Shown in pieces: positions 54,315 to 62,002 of a stretch of DNA of 64,000 bases. The number at the start of each line of letters is the position of its first letter. The stretch's first letter is position 1. The position numbers and the translations under genes were made by a program. The notes beneath the pieces were generated by a model, which did not search any database, was not told where the DNA came from, and worked only from the letters and a program-made list of their open reading frames with translations. Origin of the DNA: an uncultured Aquimarina sp. (GTDB lineage Bacteria > Bacteroidota > Bacteroidia > Flavobacteriales > Flavobacteriaceae); contig NZ_CANLMP010000007.1 in NCBI RefSeq assembly GCF_947492405.1, positions 62,001-126,000 of the forward strand. Reading direction: 5' to 3'.

Positions 54315-56708
54315 ATGAAACGAAACACATTATGTATTGTGTTTCTTCTAGCAGTTAATTATTTATTCGCTCAAGATTGTAATAAAACACTCTCTGGTCG
54401 TGTAATTGATTTTCACGATGGAGTTTCCCTAGAAGGAGCAACGATTACTTTTAATAGTACAACAATTAAAACTGATAGTAACGGGATGTATAAAATCTCA
54501 GGACTTTGTGCCACATCTTACGCATTTACGATTTCACATGAGGATTGTAATTCTCAGGTGGTTACTATTGATATCAATGAGATTTCCAATAAAGACTTTT
54601 ATTTGGAACATCATTTGAACGAATTATTAGAGGTAAAAGTTTCTGGTAATAATAAGACTAAAACATCCTCTTCTCAAGAAGAAACTATTAGCAAAGATGT
54701 TATAGAAAGATATAGTAGTGCAGCCTTAGGAGATGCACTTAGAGAGATTACTGGTGTTTCCTCTCTCAATACAGGTTCTACAATTGTGAAACCAATTATT
54801 CAAGGTTTAAGCGGGAGTAGAGTATTAATTATGAATAATGGTGTACGGATGCAAGATATGGAATGGGGAGACGAACACGCGCCTAATGTAGATATCAATA
54901 CTGCGGGTAATGTAACTGTTGTTAAAGGAGCAGCTGCACTGCGTTATGGAGGAGATGCTATTGGTGGGGTTATTGTTATGGAACCCAACAAAGTTCCTGC
55001 AAAAGATACATTATTTGGAAAAACTGTTGTTACTGGTGCTTCTAACGGTAGAGGCGGAACCATCTCTTCTGAGATAATTAAAGGATATAAATCTGGGTGG
55101 TTTTTGAAAGCGCAAGGAACCTTAAAAAGATTTGGAGATGTAGAATCACCTGATTATGTTTTATCTAACACTGGTATTTTTGAAAGAGGAGGATCTTTAT
55201 CCTTCGGAAATAATAAATTTACTCAAGGTTGGGATGTTTATTATTCATATTACCAAAACGAAATAGGAGTTCTTGCTGCATCCCATATTGGAAATGCAGA
55301 TGATCTCATTGAATCCATTAATAGTGGTCAACCATCTGTTATAGAAAACTTCACTTATACAATAGATAATCCAAAACAAGATGTTACACATCATCTAGCT
55401 AGATTACGTTACTTTAAGAGATTTGAAAAATTAGGTAAATGGACTACCCAATACGATTTTCAACATAACCAACGCTTCGAATTTGATATTAGACAAACTG
55501 AGGAGTTAAGAAAAATTCCAAGTTTAGATTTGGAACTCACAACGCATACACTTACTTCTGATTTTGTTCTAGACTCTAAATTTGATTATAACCTGGATTT
55601 TGGGATAGTAATGCGTTACCAAGATAATTTTGCCGACCCCAGTACAAGAGCCAGAAGGTTAATTCCGGATTATGATAAATATGATGCAGGATTATTTATA
55701 TCTGGTAAGTACGATATCAATGATAATGTAACTATCGATGCAGGTGTGCGGTATGATTATAACCAAATCGATGCTAAGAAATTTTATATAAAAACCAGAT
55801 GGGAAGAGCGAGGGTACGATCAAGAATTTAATGATCTTATTATTGCAGACGAAGGTACGCAATGGCTTACAAACCCAAAGTTTGATTATCATAGTATTTC
55901 TGCAACAACAGGTTTTAATTATGTTTTTGGAGATAGTTATGAGCTAAGAGGTAATTATGCACTAGCTCAAAGAGCGCCAAATCCCTCAGAATTATTTAGT
56001 GATGGCTTACACCACTCAGCATCTCGAATCGAACTTGGAGATCTAAGAATTGATCAAGAAACATCTCATAAACTCTCATTCTCTTTTCAGAAGAATGATG
56101 AGAACTGGACCTGGGAAATTGCTCCTTATGCTAATTTCATTAATGATTATATCCTATTAGAACCTACGAATGTTGAGCTCTCTATTAGAGGTGCATTCCC
56201 AGTTTGGGAATATCGACAAACTAATGCAAGATTATTAGGGATTGATGCTAAACTGACTAAGAAATGGCTCGCAAATTGGCAAACGAATCATCAATTTTCT
56301 TTGGTGAAAGGGAAAGATACTGAAACGGATATACCGCTTATTAACATTCCTGCAGCTAATTTTAGAAATAGCATTGTTTTTCAAAAAGAGGATTGGATGG
56401 GCTTAGTGATGAGTCTTGAAAGTGATTATACCTTTAGACAAAATGAATTTCCGGATAATATTATTGTTTTTTCACCTCAAGAGCAAGAAGATGTTCTTTT
56501 AGATATTAATACACCACCTGGAGATTACCACCTTTTACATATGAATGCAGATATTAAGATTCCTTTCTTTAAGGAAAATGAATTAAATATTGGTGTAACT
56601 ATAAATAATATTACAAATAACAAATATAGAAACTATCTGAACCGTCAACGCTATTTTGCAGATGAAGTAGGACGAAACTTTTTATTGAGATTAACTTTTA
56701 ACTATTAA
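54315..56708 (+). CDS. TonB-dependent receptor with carboxypeptidase-regulatory-like domain
   Basis: A 797-residue outer-membrane importer. Signal peptide (ending LFAQ), then a carboxypeptidase-regulatory-like beta-sandwich (about 22-105: LSGRVIDFHDGVSLEGATI), a plug domain (about 120-225: ALGDALREITGVSSLNTGS, IIQGLSGSRVLIMNNGVRM) and a 22-strand barrel ending in LLRLTFNY. The barrel's last strand ends in an aromatic residue, as needed for assembly. The short barrel and absence of SusD suggest a metal or small cofactor rather than a glycan. Energy comes from TonB-ExbBD. Neighbours (small His/Cys protein, next lipoprotein) fit a zinc- or copper-linked unit. Confidence 0.93.
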   Translation: MKRNTLCIVFLLAVNYLFAQDCNKTLSGRVIDFHDGVSLEGATITFNSTTIKTDSNGMYKISGLCATSYAFTISHEDCNSQVVTIDINEISNKDFYLEHHLNELLEVKVSGNNKTKTSSSQEETISKDVIERYSSAALGDALREITGVSSLNTGSTIVKPIIQGLSGSRVLIMNNGVRMQDMEWGDEHAPNVDINTAGNVTVVKGAAALRYGGDAIGGVIVMEPNKVPAKDTLFGKTVVTGASNGRGGTISSEIIKGYKSGWFLKAQGTLKRFGDVESPDYVLSNTGIFERGGSLSFGNNKFTQGWDVYYSYYQNEIGVLAASHIGNADDLIESINSGQPSVIENFTYTIDNPKQDVTHHLARLRYFKRFEKLGKWTTQYDFQHNQRFEFDIRQTEELRKIPSLDLELTTHTLTSDFVLDSKFDYNLDFGIVMRYQDNFADPSTRARRLIPDYDKYDAGLFISGKYDINDNVTIDAGVRYDYNQIDAKKFYIKTRWEERGYDQEFNDLIIADEGTQWLTNPKFDYHSISATTGFNYVFGDSYELRGNYALAQRAPNPSELFSDGLHHSASRIELGDLRIDQETSHKLSFSFQKNDENWTWEIAPYANFINDYILLEPTNVELSIRGAFPVWEYRQTNARLLGIDAKLTKKWLANWQTNHQFSLVKGKDTETDIPLINIPAANFRNSIVFQKEDWMGLVMSLESDYTFRQNEFPDNIIVFSPQEQEDVLLDINTPPGDYHLLHMNADIKIPFFKENELNIGVTINNITNNKYRNYLNRQRYFADEVGRNFLLRLTFNY

Positions 56709-56717
56709 ATTTTTTAA

Positions 56718-57293
56718 ATGATGAACACACGTAAATTTTTATCAATGTTAGCAATCGCAAGTGTATTAACGTATTCTTGTTCTGACGATGATGACAACCC
56801 CGCAGTAGTAAATGAAGAAGAGGTTATAACAACTATGACAGTTACTTTAACTGCAGGAACAGATGTAGTTACTTTAATATCTCGTGACTTGGATGGCCCT
56901 GATGGCCCTAATGCACCTGTGATTGATATATCTGGACCATTATCAGCCAATACAACTTATACTGGAGGGGTAGTATTACTTAATGAAACTGAAACACCAG
57001 CAGAAAATGTTAATGAAGAAATTGAAGAAGAAGCAGATGAGCACCAATTCTTTTTTGAAGTAGCTGGTACTTTAAATGCAACAACAATGTATACAGATAC
57101 AGAAGCAGATTATCCGCCTAATACTGGAACTAATCCAGTTGGGATTACTTTTAGTCTTACTACCACAGATGCTAGTACAGGTAGTTTTTCTGTTACGTTA
57201 CGTCACCAGCCTACAAAGCCTAATGATGGAACATTAGCTGATGCTGGTGGAGACACAGATATTACGCAGTCCTTTAATGTTACAATACAATAG
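56718..57293 (+). CDS. Lipoprotein of the TonB-receptor partner family
   Basis: A 191-residue lipoprotein (SVLTYSCSDDDDNPAVV). The mature part has a signature I recognise from a Bacteroidota family often annotated 'type 1 periplasmic binding fold superfamily': EEVITTMTVTLTAG, NTTYTGGVVLLNE, EEIEEEADEHQFFFE, GITFSLTTTDASTGSFSV, LRHQPTKPND, and AGGDTDITQSFNVTI. The family usually lies next to a TonB receptor, as here (9 bases). The EE/HQFFF segment may bind metal, which is inference. It probably presents a ligand to the receptor. The first hairpin repeat lies after its stop. Confidence 0.8.
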   Translation: MMNTRKFLSMLAIASVLTYSCSDDDDNPAVVNEEEVITTMTVTLTAGTDVVTLISRDLDGPDGPNAPVIDISGPLSANTTYTGGVVLLNETETPAENVNEEIEEEADEHQFFFEVAGTLNATTMYTDTEADYPPNTGTNPVGITFSLTTTDASTGSFSVTLRHQPTKPNDGTLADAGGDTDITQSFNVTIQ

Positions 57294-57307
57294 GATAATA
57301 GAAATAA

Positions 57308-57405
57308 ATTAGAACAATTATAAGTTGGGTTTGTTTATAATATAAACAAACATTTTTTTCAAGACAAGACTCTTGAGAAGTAGTTACCTTGAGAGTCTTG
57401 TATTT
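57308..57405 (+). repeat. Hairpin/terminator repeat, copy 1 (degenerate)
   Basis: First of three related elements. It has the shared block ATAAGTTGGGTTTGT (57320-57334) and a local hairpin in GTTTGTTTATAATATAAACAAAC. It ends in a terminator: ACAAGACTCT (57364-57373) pairs with AGAGTCTTGT (57392-57401), followed by ATTTTAAT. The loop contains AAGTAGTTA, as in copy 3. It serves as the 3' end of the lipoprotein mRNA. The ATTGAAAC arm is not conserved. Confidence 0.55.
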
Positions 57406-57437
57406 TAATTTAGAAAGAATAAACCACAACATTCAGT

Positions 57438-57555
57438 AAAATTGAAACTGCTATAATCATAGTATAATAATAAGTTGAGTTTGTGTATTTTATTATTAGT
57501 ACAGATTTGTTTCAATCAAACCCTTGGGATATTTTATCCTGAGGGTTCTTTTATT
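57438..57555 (+). ncRNA. Hairpin/terminator repeat, copy 2 (possible small RNA)
   Basis: ATTGAAAC (57441-57448) can pair with GTTTCAAT (57509-57516), enclosing the shared ATAAGTTGAGTTTGTGT block (57470-57486). A terminator hairpin follows: AACCCTTGGGAT (57519-57530) pairs with ATCCTGAGGGTT (57536-57547), then CTTTTATTT. A closing stem, an unpaired conserved block and an intrinsic terminator are the layout of a small RNA. No ORF of note is present. There is no clear promoter, so it might instead be a 3' leader remnant. Confidence 0.4.
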
Positions 57556-57840
57556 TAGTACAAGATTTTAACCATTACATTCGAAATTCGGCATAAACTT
57601 TGATTAAATATTGTCAAATAAGTATCGACTTATGAGTTTTTAGGCGTAAAACAGCTAAGAATATGGTAACAAATTAGAGAGAAAAGATACTAATATATAG
57701 TAAATGTTGATTTTTAGTGAGTTAATCTCAGGAATTTTAATGAGATATTATGGCATCGTTAAATATGTATTACCACTTGAAATTGGTTTAAATATTTAAA
57801 GATTAGCTCTTATATTCGCGGCGTAAAAACCTAACCAAAA
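57556..57840. other. Noncoding stretch between hairpin repeats 2 and 3
   Basis: 285 AT-rich bases without an ORF or repeat I can support. A weak -7-like box, TATATTCG (57811-57818), with a TTG 25 bases upstream could start copy 3, but the spacing is longer than usual. Confidence 0.3.
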
Positions 57841-57847
57841 AAACAGC

Positions 57848-57956
57848 AAAATTGAAACAATCATAATTATGTATAAGTTGAGTTTGTGTTAAATATTATA
57901 ATTTAGTTTCAATTCAGACCCTCAGGAAGTAGTTAGCCTGAGGGTTGTTTTTTTTA
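57848..57956 (+). ncRNA. Hairpin/terminator repeat, copy 3 (possible small RNA)
   Basis: AATTGAAAC (ending 57858) pairs with GTTTCAATT (from 57906) in the same way as copy 2, and encloses ATAAGTTGAGTTTGTGT (57873-57889). The terminator is ACCCTCAGG (57918-57926) with CCTGAGGGT (57937-57945), loop AAGTAGTTAG, followed by ten bases that are nearly all T. The stem sequences differ between copies 2 and 3 while pairing is kept, which is mild support for an RNA structure. Start point unknown. Confidence 0.42.
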
Positions 57957-58042
57957 ATGTAGTATCAATGCATAAATTTTAAACTATTTGATAAGCAAAG
58001 AAGTGCCACATCAAATTATTTCCTAAAAACAGATATTCATCA

Positions 58043-58050
58043 TACATTTG
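58043..58050 (+). promoter_or_regulatory. Candidate -7 box of the TPR-AraC gene
   Basis: TACATTTG, perfect TAnnTTTG, 38 bases upstream of the ATG at 58089. The -33 element is not clear. Confidence 0.42.
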
Positions 58051-58088
58051 TTTGATACTTCAGTTTATCACCAGTTGATTCTTAATAC

Positions 58089-59732
58089 ATGCGCATCCTT
58101 CTTTACATACTCCTTGCTTTTATGCCATGTTTATTAGTTGCACAAAATGAGCTAGATACAGTTACTACAGTTAAGGAATCTAAATTTAGTTTATCGATTG
58201 ATAGTATTTCTAAATATCAAGAGTTGTCTGTACAAGCTCATCAAAAAGGAGATTTTAAAACTTTTAAAGAATATTGTGATGCTATTTTAGAGATTGCTAA
58301 TACCCATGAATTAGATGATTTAAAGAATCAAGCCTTAGTAAACTTAGGAATCTATTATAGCAATGTTGATCAATTAGATAAAGCAATCGAAAAGTATTTA
58401 GAAGTTTCGGATAATCTAAGTAAGCTTCCACCAAATAAGAGAGCAGAACTTATAGTGTTGGCAAACTTGGGTAATTTATATAATAAGATCGAAGAATATG
58501 ATAAGGCGATTGCTGCAATGAAAGAAGTAGTCGAACTTGCATCAACAATCGATCAATCTGAGCATTATTTGATGATGGCTTATAATGCCTTAGGAATCGC
58601 TGCTTCTGCTAAAAAAGAGTATTGCCAATCAGTAGAATATAGTCTAAAAGCTAAAGATCTAGCCGTAAAATTAAATCGCAAAGGTGCGATTATAAGTATT
58701 CTTTTAAACTTAAGTGATAGTTTTTTAGCATTAGAAGAGTATGATAAGGTTGTTTTTTACTGTAAAGAAATATTAGCAGCTATTACAGAAGAAGATTCTA
58801 AAAAACAAAAGGCTAATGCTCTAATACTTATAGGAGATGCAATGGTTCGTAATAAAAAACCAACTGAAGCTTTTTCATATCTAATAAAGGCTAGAGATCT
58901 TGCTGTTTCTGGAAACTTTTTTAAAATCCGAAAAGATGCTCATAAACTACTTGCTAAAGTATATGAGGCTAATGGAGATTTCAAAAAATCTTTAGAAGAA
59001 CAGAAGTATTATACAGAGGCTAATGAAGAATATCTAAATACGCTTTCTAAAGCACAAAAAAAACAATTAGAAATAGAATCCGAAGAAAAGACAGAATTAT
59101 TAACTGAGCAAACAGAGGAACTTAAGTTTCTTGCCAGAGAGAAACAAGTATATCTAATTTTTGGATGTTTATTATTGATTTTACTAATAGGTTCTTTTGT
59201 GATATATAAGAAAAAAAGAAAAAGACTTATATCTGAATCTTTGAGACTAAAAGCAGATAAAGAACTATTGACTAATGAAAATGAAGAGCTACAGGTAAAG
59301 CTAAAAAGGATCGCTAAGAATACTAAAAACAGGAAGGATATTAATCTTACTTCTTACCAGAATTCATCACTTACTTTAGATGATCGAAAATTATATATGC
59401 AACAAATTCTGGACTATATGGATAGTGAAAAACCATATTTGAATCATGAGATTAAACAATCAGATATAGCAAGTGATTTATCCATGAGTGTTCATCTTTT
59501 TTCTGAGGTGTTGAATGTTTGTTTTCATAGAAATTTCAATAGCTTTATTAACTTATACAGAGTAAGTGAGGCAAAATCATTGATGAAAAATCCTAAATAC
59601 AAACAGTATAAGATTTTATCTATTGGTTACGAGGCCGGTTTCTCCAGTAAAACTTCATTTAATAGGGTTTTTAAAAACCTAGTAGGCTCGACACCTTCAG
59701 AGTATCAAAAACAACATCTTATTTTGGATTAA
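58089..59732 (+). CDS. TPR-repeat membrane AraC-type regulator
   Basis: A 547-residue protein with signal peptide (LLAFMPCLLVAQ), periplasmic TPR units (about 60-310: DQLDKAIEKYLEVSDNL, ELIVLANLGNLYNKIEEYDKAIAAMKEV), a coiled-coil (about 315-350), a membrane helix (about 355-372: VYLIFGCLLLILLIGSFVIY), a basic stretch, and a cytoplasmic AraC HTH (about 440-545: NHEIKQSDIASDLSMSVHLFSEVL, ILSIGYEAGFSSKTSFNRVFK). This one-protein sensor-regulator plan is common in Flavobacteriia. The signal is unknown. It is downstream of the metal-uptake unit and upstream of unknown genes; no target is evident. Confidence 0.88.
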   Translation: MRILLYILLAFMPCLLVAQNELDTVTTVKESKFSLSIDSISKYQELSVQAHQKGDFKTFKEYCDAILEIANTHELDDLKNQALVNLGIYYSNVDQLDKAIEKYLEVSDNLSKLPPNKRAELIVLANLGNLYNKIEEYDKAIAAMKEVVELASTIDQSEHYLMMAYNALGIAASAKKEYCQSVEYSLKAKDLAVKLNRKGAIISILLNLSDSFLALEEYDKVVFYCKEILAAITEEDSKKQKANALILIGDAMVRNKKPTEAFSYLIKARDLAVSGNFFKIRKDAHKLLAKVYEANGDFKKSLEEQKYYTEANEEYLNTLSKAQKKQLEIESEEKTELLTEQTEELKFLAREKQVYLIFGCLLLILLIGSFVIYKKKRKRLISESLRLKADKELLTNENEELQVKLKRIAKNTKNRKDINLTSYQNSSLTLDDRKLYMQQILDYMDSEKPYLNHEIKQSDIASDLSMSVHLFSEVLNVCFHRNFNSFINLYRVSEAKSLMKNPKYKQYKILSIGYEAGFSSKTSFNRVFKNLVGSTPSEYQKQHLILD

Positions 59733-59920
59733 TTGTATATCTCTTACTAGGTCTGTTTTTTCCTAATTAATAATTGTTGTTATAACATTTACAGGTTTCA
59801 AATTATAAGATGGAACCATTTTCACAGTATTTCTTTTTAACATTGGGATGTCTTAATTAATAAGGTTCTATATGAATTTGACGAATATCAAATTATAGAT
59901 AAAATAACCTTATGATAAAT

Positions 59921-59938
59921 TCGAAAGTTTCCTTTCGA
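59921..59938 (+). promoter_or_regulatory. Small hairpin upstream of an unknown gene
   Basis: TCGAAAG and CTTTCGA form a perfect 7-bp stem with a TTTC loop, 28 bases before the ATG at 59966. The rest of 59733-59965 shows nothing else that I can support. Confidence 0.3.
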
Positions 59939-59965
59939 CAAGATTAAAAAAAGAAGAATTCATCA

Positions 59966-60697
59966 ATGTTAAGAAGAAAAGAATCTATAGAGCTGTATAA
60001 AAGTTTCGAAAGTAAATTTGTGTCACCATATAGTGAAACAAGGGAACTGATAAAAGTACAGTTGTATAAACAGATAGTGTCTTCTAAAATATCAGTAAAT
60101 ATAAAAAAGAAACCATTGGTGGTTTTTTATTTCGCGTCTAACGGCTTGGATATTCCGAAAGAAGATTGGACTTATGAAATGAAACAAAGCGCAAAGCAGT
60201 ATGCGTTAGACTATCCGGTGCCAGGTGCAGAGAGGAAATATTCTAGTTTTGGAAAAGTTACAAATGCTATAGCGGGAATAATAGTCTTGTTGATTTGTGT
60301 AACTATTTTTTATTATTTCAATCAAAAAGTAATTCAACTCAAGAATGATTTTGTTGAATTTACAAGTTTGCCAAAAATAGGAGATAAATACTACGGTGCT
60401 ATTACTCAGTCTATATCTAATTCAGATATACCTGAAAAAAGTTATGGTTGGATAAAAATAATATATGTGAATCCAGCTGATAGTATTATCAGTTATAGAA
60501 CAAGTTTTGATTTAGGAGAAGCCACTTTTAATACTTTAGATACTGATTATACTAATTTCGAATTCATAATTTTCGAAGGTAAATTTAAAGTTACAGAAGA
60601 TCGCGAAATAAAGATTATATCACCAAATAAAAAAATGAAATTCGAATCTCAAGTGATTCATAAGGATGTAAGAAACTATAAAATTTCGGCGAATTAA
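59966..60697 (+). CDS. Unrecognised single-pass membrane protein
   Basis: A 243-residue protein. The N-terminal ~95 residues are basic and soluble (RRKESIELYKSFESKF, PLVVFYFASNGLDIP). A membrane helix spans about 99-118 (IAGIIVLLICVTIFYYF). The C-terminal ~120 residues form a beta-rich domain outside (KIGDKYYGAITQSIS, SYGWIKIIYVNPADSIISY). No family recognised. It may begin a cluster with the next three genes (73 bases to the next). No catalytic motif. Confidence 0.65.
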   Translation: MLRRKESIELYKSFESKFVSPYSETRELIKVQLYKQIVSSKISVNIKKKPLVVFYFASNGLDIPKEDWTYEMKQSAKQYALDYPVPGAERKYSSFGKVTNAIAGIIVLLICVTIFYYFNQKVIQLKNDFVEFTSLPKIGDKYYGAITQSISNSDIPEKSYGWIKIIYVNPADSIISYRTSFDLGEATFNTLDTDYTNFEFIIFEGKFKVTEDREIKIISPNKKMKFESQVIHKDVRNYKISAN

Positions 60698-60770
60698 TTA
60701 TGTAATAGTAAGTAGAATCGACAAGCCTATAAAACTAACTATTTTAGATCATTTCATTTTTGATTAATTT

Positions 60771-61343
60771 ATGTTTAAAACCATGAGAAGAATTTTTAAA
60801 AACACAATTGTAAAAAGTAAACAATCCCTTGTTTTATTAATGTTAACAGTATGTTTTCAAGGGTGTAATATGTATACGCCAGAGAATTATTTTGGTAGGA
60901 CAACTTTAAATACGAATAGGTATCACAATTTAGGTGCTAGAGATTTTGCAGAGATGAAAGCTTCTAAAAAAGCGAACATGCTGTATGGTAGTTTTTCTGA
61001 GGGAGGATTTAAGACTACAGAAAGCTATGAAACCCATATAAGAGGGATGAAAATGACCTTTTTAGAAGAAGATATTAAAAAAATTAAAGAACTAAAAGTA
61101 ACTCCGGAGACAGAAGACTTGATACAAACCTCTTTAGAAGTTTTTGAATTTGTGAAATCAATTTATGAAAATGATTATATTGAAATTGCTAAATTGATGG
61201 ATAAAAAGGCGTCATCTGAAGATTTAGACGCTGCGATGATGAAATTAGAGAATTCAGTTAATCAGTATCACATAAAGCGAGAAACACTTATGGAAATAGC
61301 AATTCCCTATGCAAAACAAAATAAAATAGATGTTAGATTTTAA
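60771..61343 (+). CDS. Unrecognised lipoprotein
   Basis: A 190-residue protein. The N-terminus MFKTMRRIFKN...LLMLTVCFQGCNMY has a basic start, a hydrophobic core and a lipobox-like FQGC with Cys32; an ATG at 60783 would shorten the basic part. The mature domain is mostly helical (EDIKKIKELKVTPETEDLIQ, DAAMMKLENSVNQYHIKRETL). No recognised family. It overlaps the next gene by 14 bases, so the two are in one operon and probably translationally coupled. Confidence 0.65.
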   Translation: MFKTMRRIFKNTIVKSKQSLVLLMLTVCFQGCNMYTPENYFGRTTLNTNRYHNLGARDFAEMKASKKANMLYGSFSEGGFKTTESYETHIRGMKMTFLEEDIKKIKELKVTPETEDLIQTSLEVFEFVKSIYENDYIEIAKLMDKKASSEDLDAAMMKLENSVNQYHIKRETLMEIAIPYAKQNKIDVRF

Positions 61344-61947
61344 GAAATATTTCGGTGTAATAATTACTATGATCTTCATAATAACGTCTTGTACTTCGCA
61401 AAACAAAAAGATACAAGCTCCAGAGGAAAAAGATGTTGTTTTGACTGCAAATCAAGACCAAACATCTCCATACGAAAAGTATCTGAATAACTTTCGGTTT
61501 GAGAATGGAACTGATACTTTATTAGTACAGCGCGAAAGCAGAATATTTTATTGCGGTACAGGAGCTATGGAGTATGATAAAGAATTAAAGAAAAATGGAT
61601 TAGAAGAATATTTTAAAAAATATAAAGATTTAGTTCAATACCCTACGTTTTTGGAAAAAATAGAAACAAACAATGGAACAAAGATACTTTGGGTTGATAG
61701 AGGTAATGAAGGCGAACTAATGCAATTAGAAGATAAAACCATTCAAGCTAATAAAGAATTAGAAAAAAGACTTTTTGAAGAAAAAGCTTTTGTTCAAATT
61801 ACCGAAAATCCTCTAGCAATGGATGAAGTAGAAATTTATACTACGATTTTTTATCCAGTATCCAATAAAACCGAAAATTTAATCCACAAGATCACTAAAA
61901 ATCAAGGAGATTGGCAAATGGAATTATTGAAAAGAGAAATTAAGTAA
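61330..61947 (+). CDS. Unrecognised lipoprotein
   Basis: A 205-residue lipoprotein: MIFIITSCTSQNKK has the lipobox Cys. The mature part has a conserved-looking core RESRIFYCGTGAMEYDKELKKNG and GTKILWVDRGNEGELMQ, with a second Cys that could be structural. It is beta/alpha in pattern and has no catalytic motif. The ATG at 61330 lies inside the end of the preceding gene (14-base overlap), and the next gene starts 55 bases after the stop. Probable small operon of secreted proteins; function unknown. Confidence 0.65.
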   Translation: MLDFKKYFGVIITMIFIITSCTSQNKKIQAPEEKDVVLTANQDQTSPYEKYLNNFRFENGTDTLLVQRESRIFYCGTGAMEYDKELKKNGLEEYFKKYKDLVQYPTFLEKIETNNGTKILWVDRGNEGELMQLEDKTIQANKELEKRLFEEKAFVQITENPLAMDEVEIYTTIFYPVSNKTENLIHKITKNQGDWQMELLKREIK

Positions 61948-62002
61948 GATGATAAGCGTATCATTCATTGAATATTATAAACATTAACAAGCAAGAAGTA
62001 AA

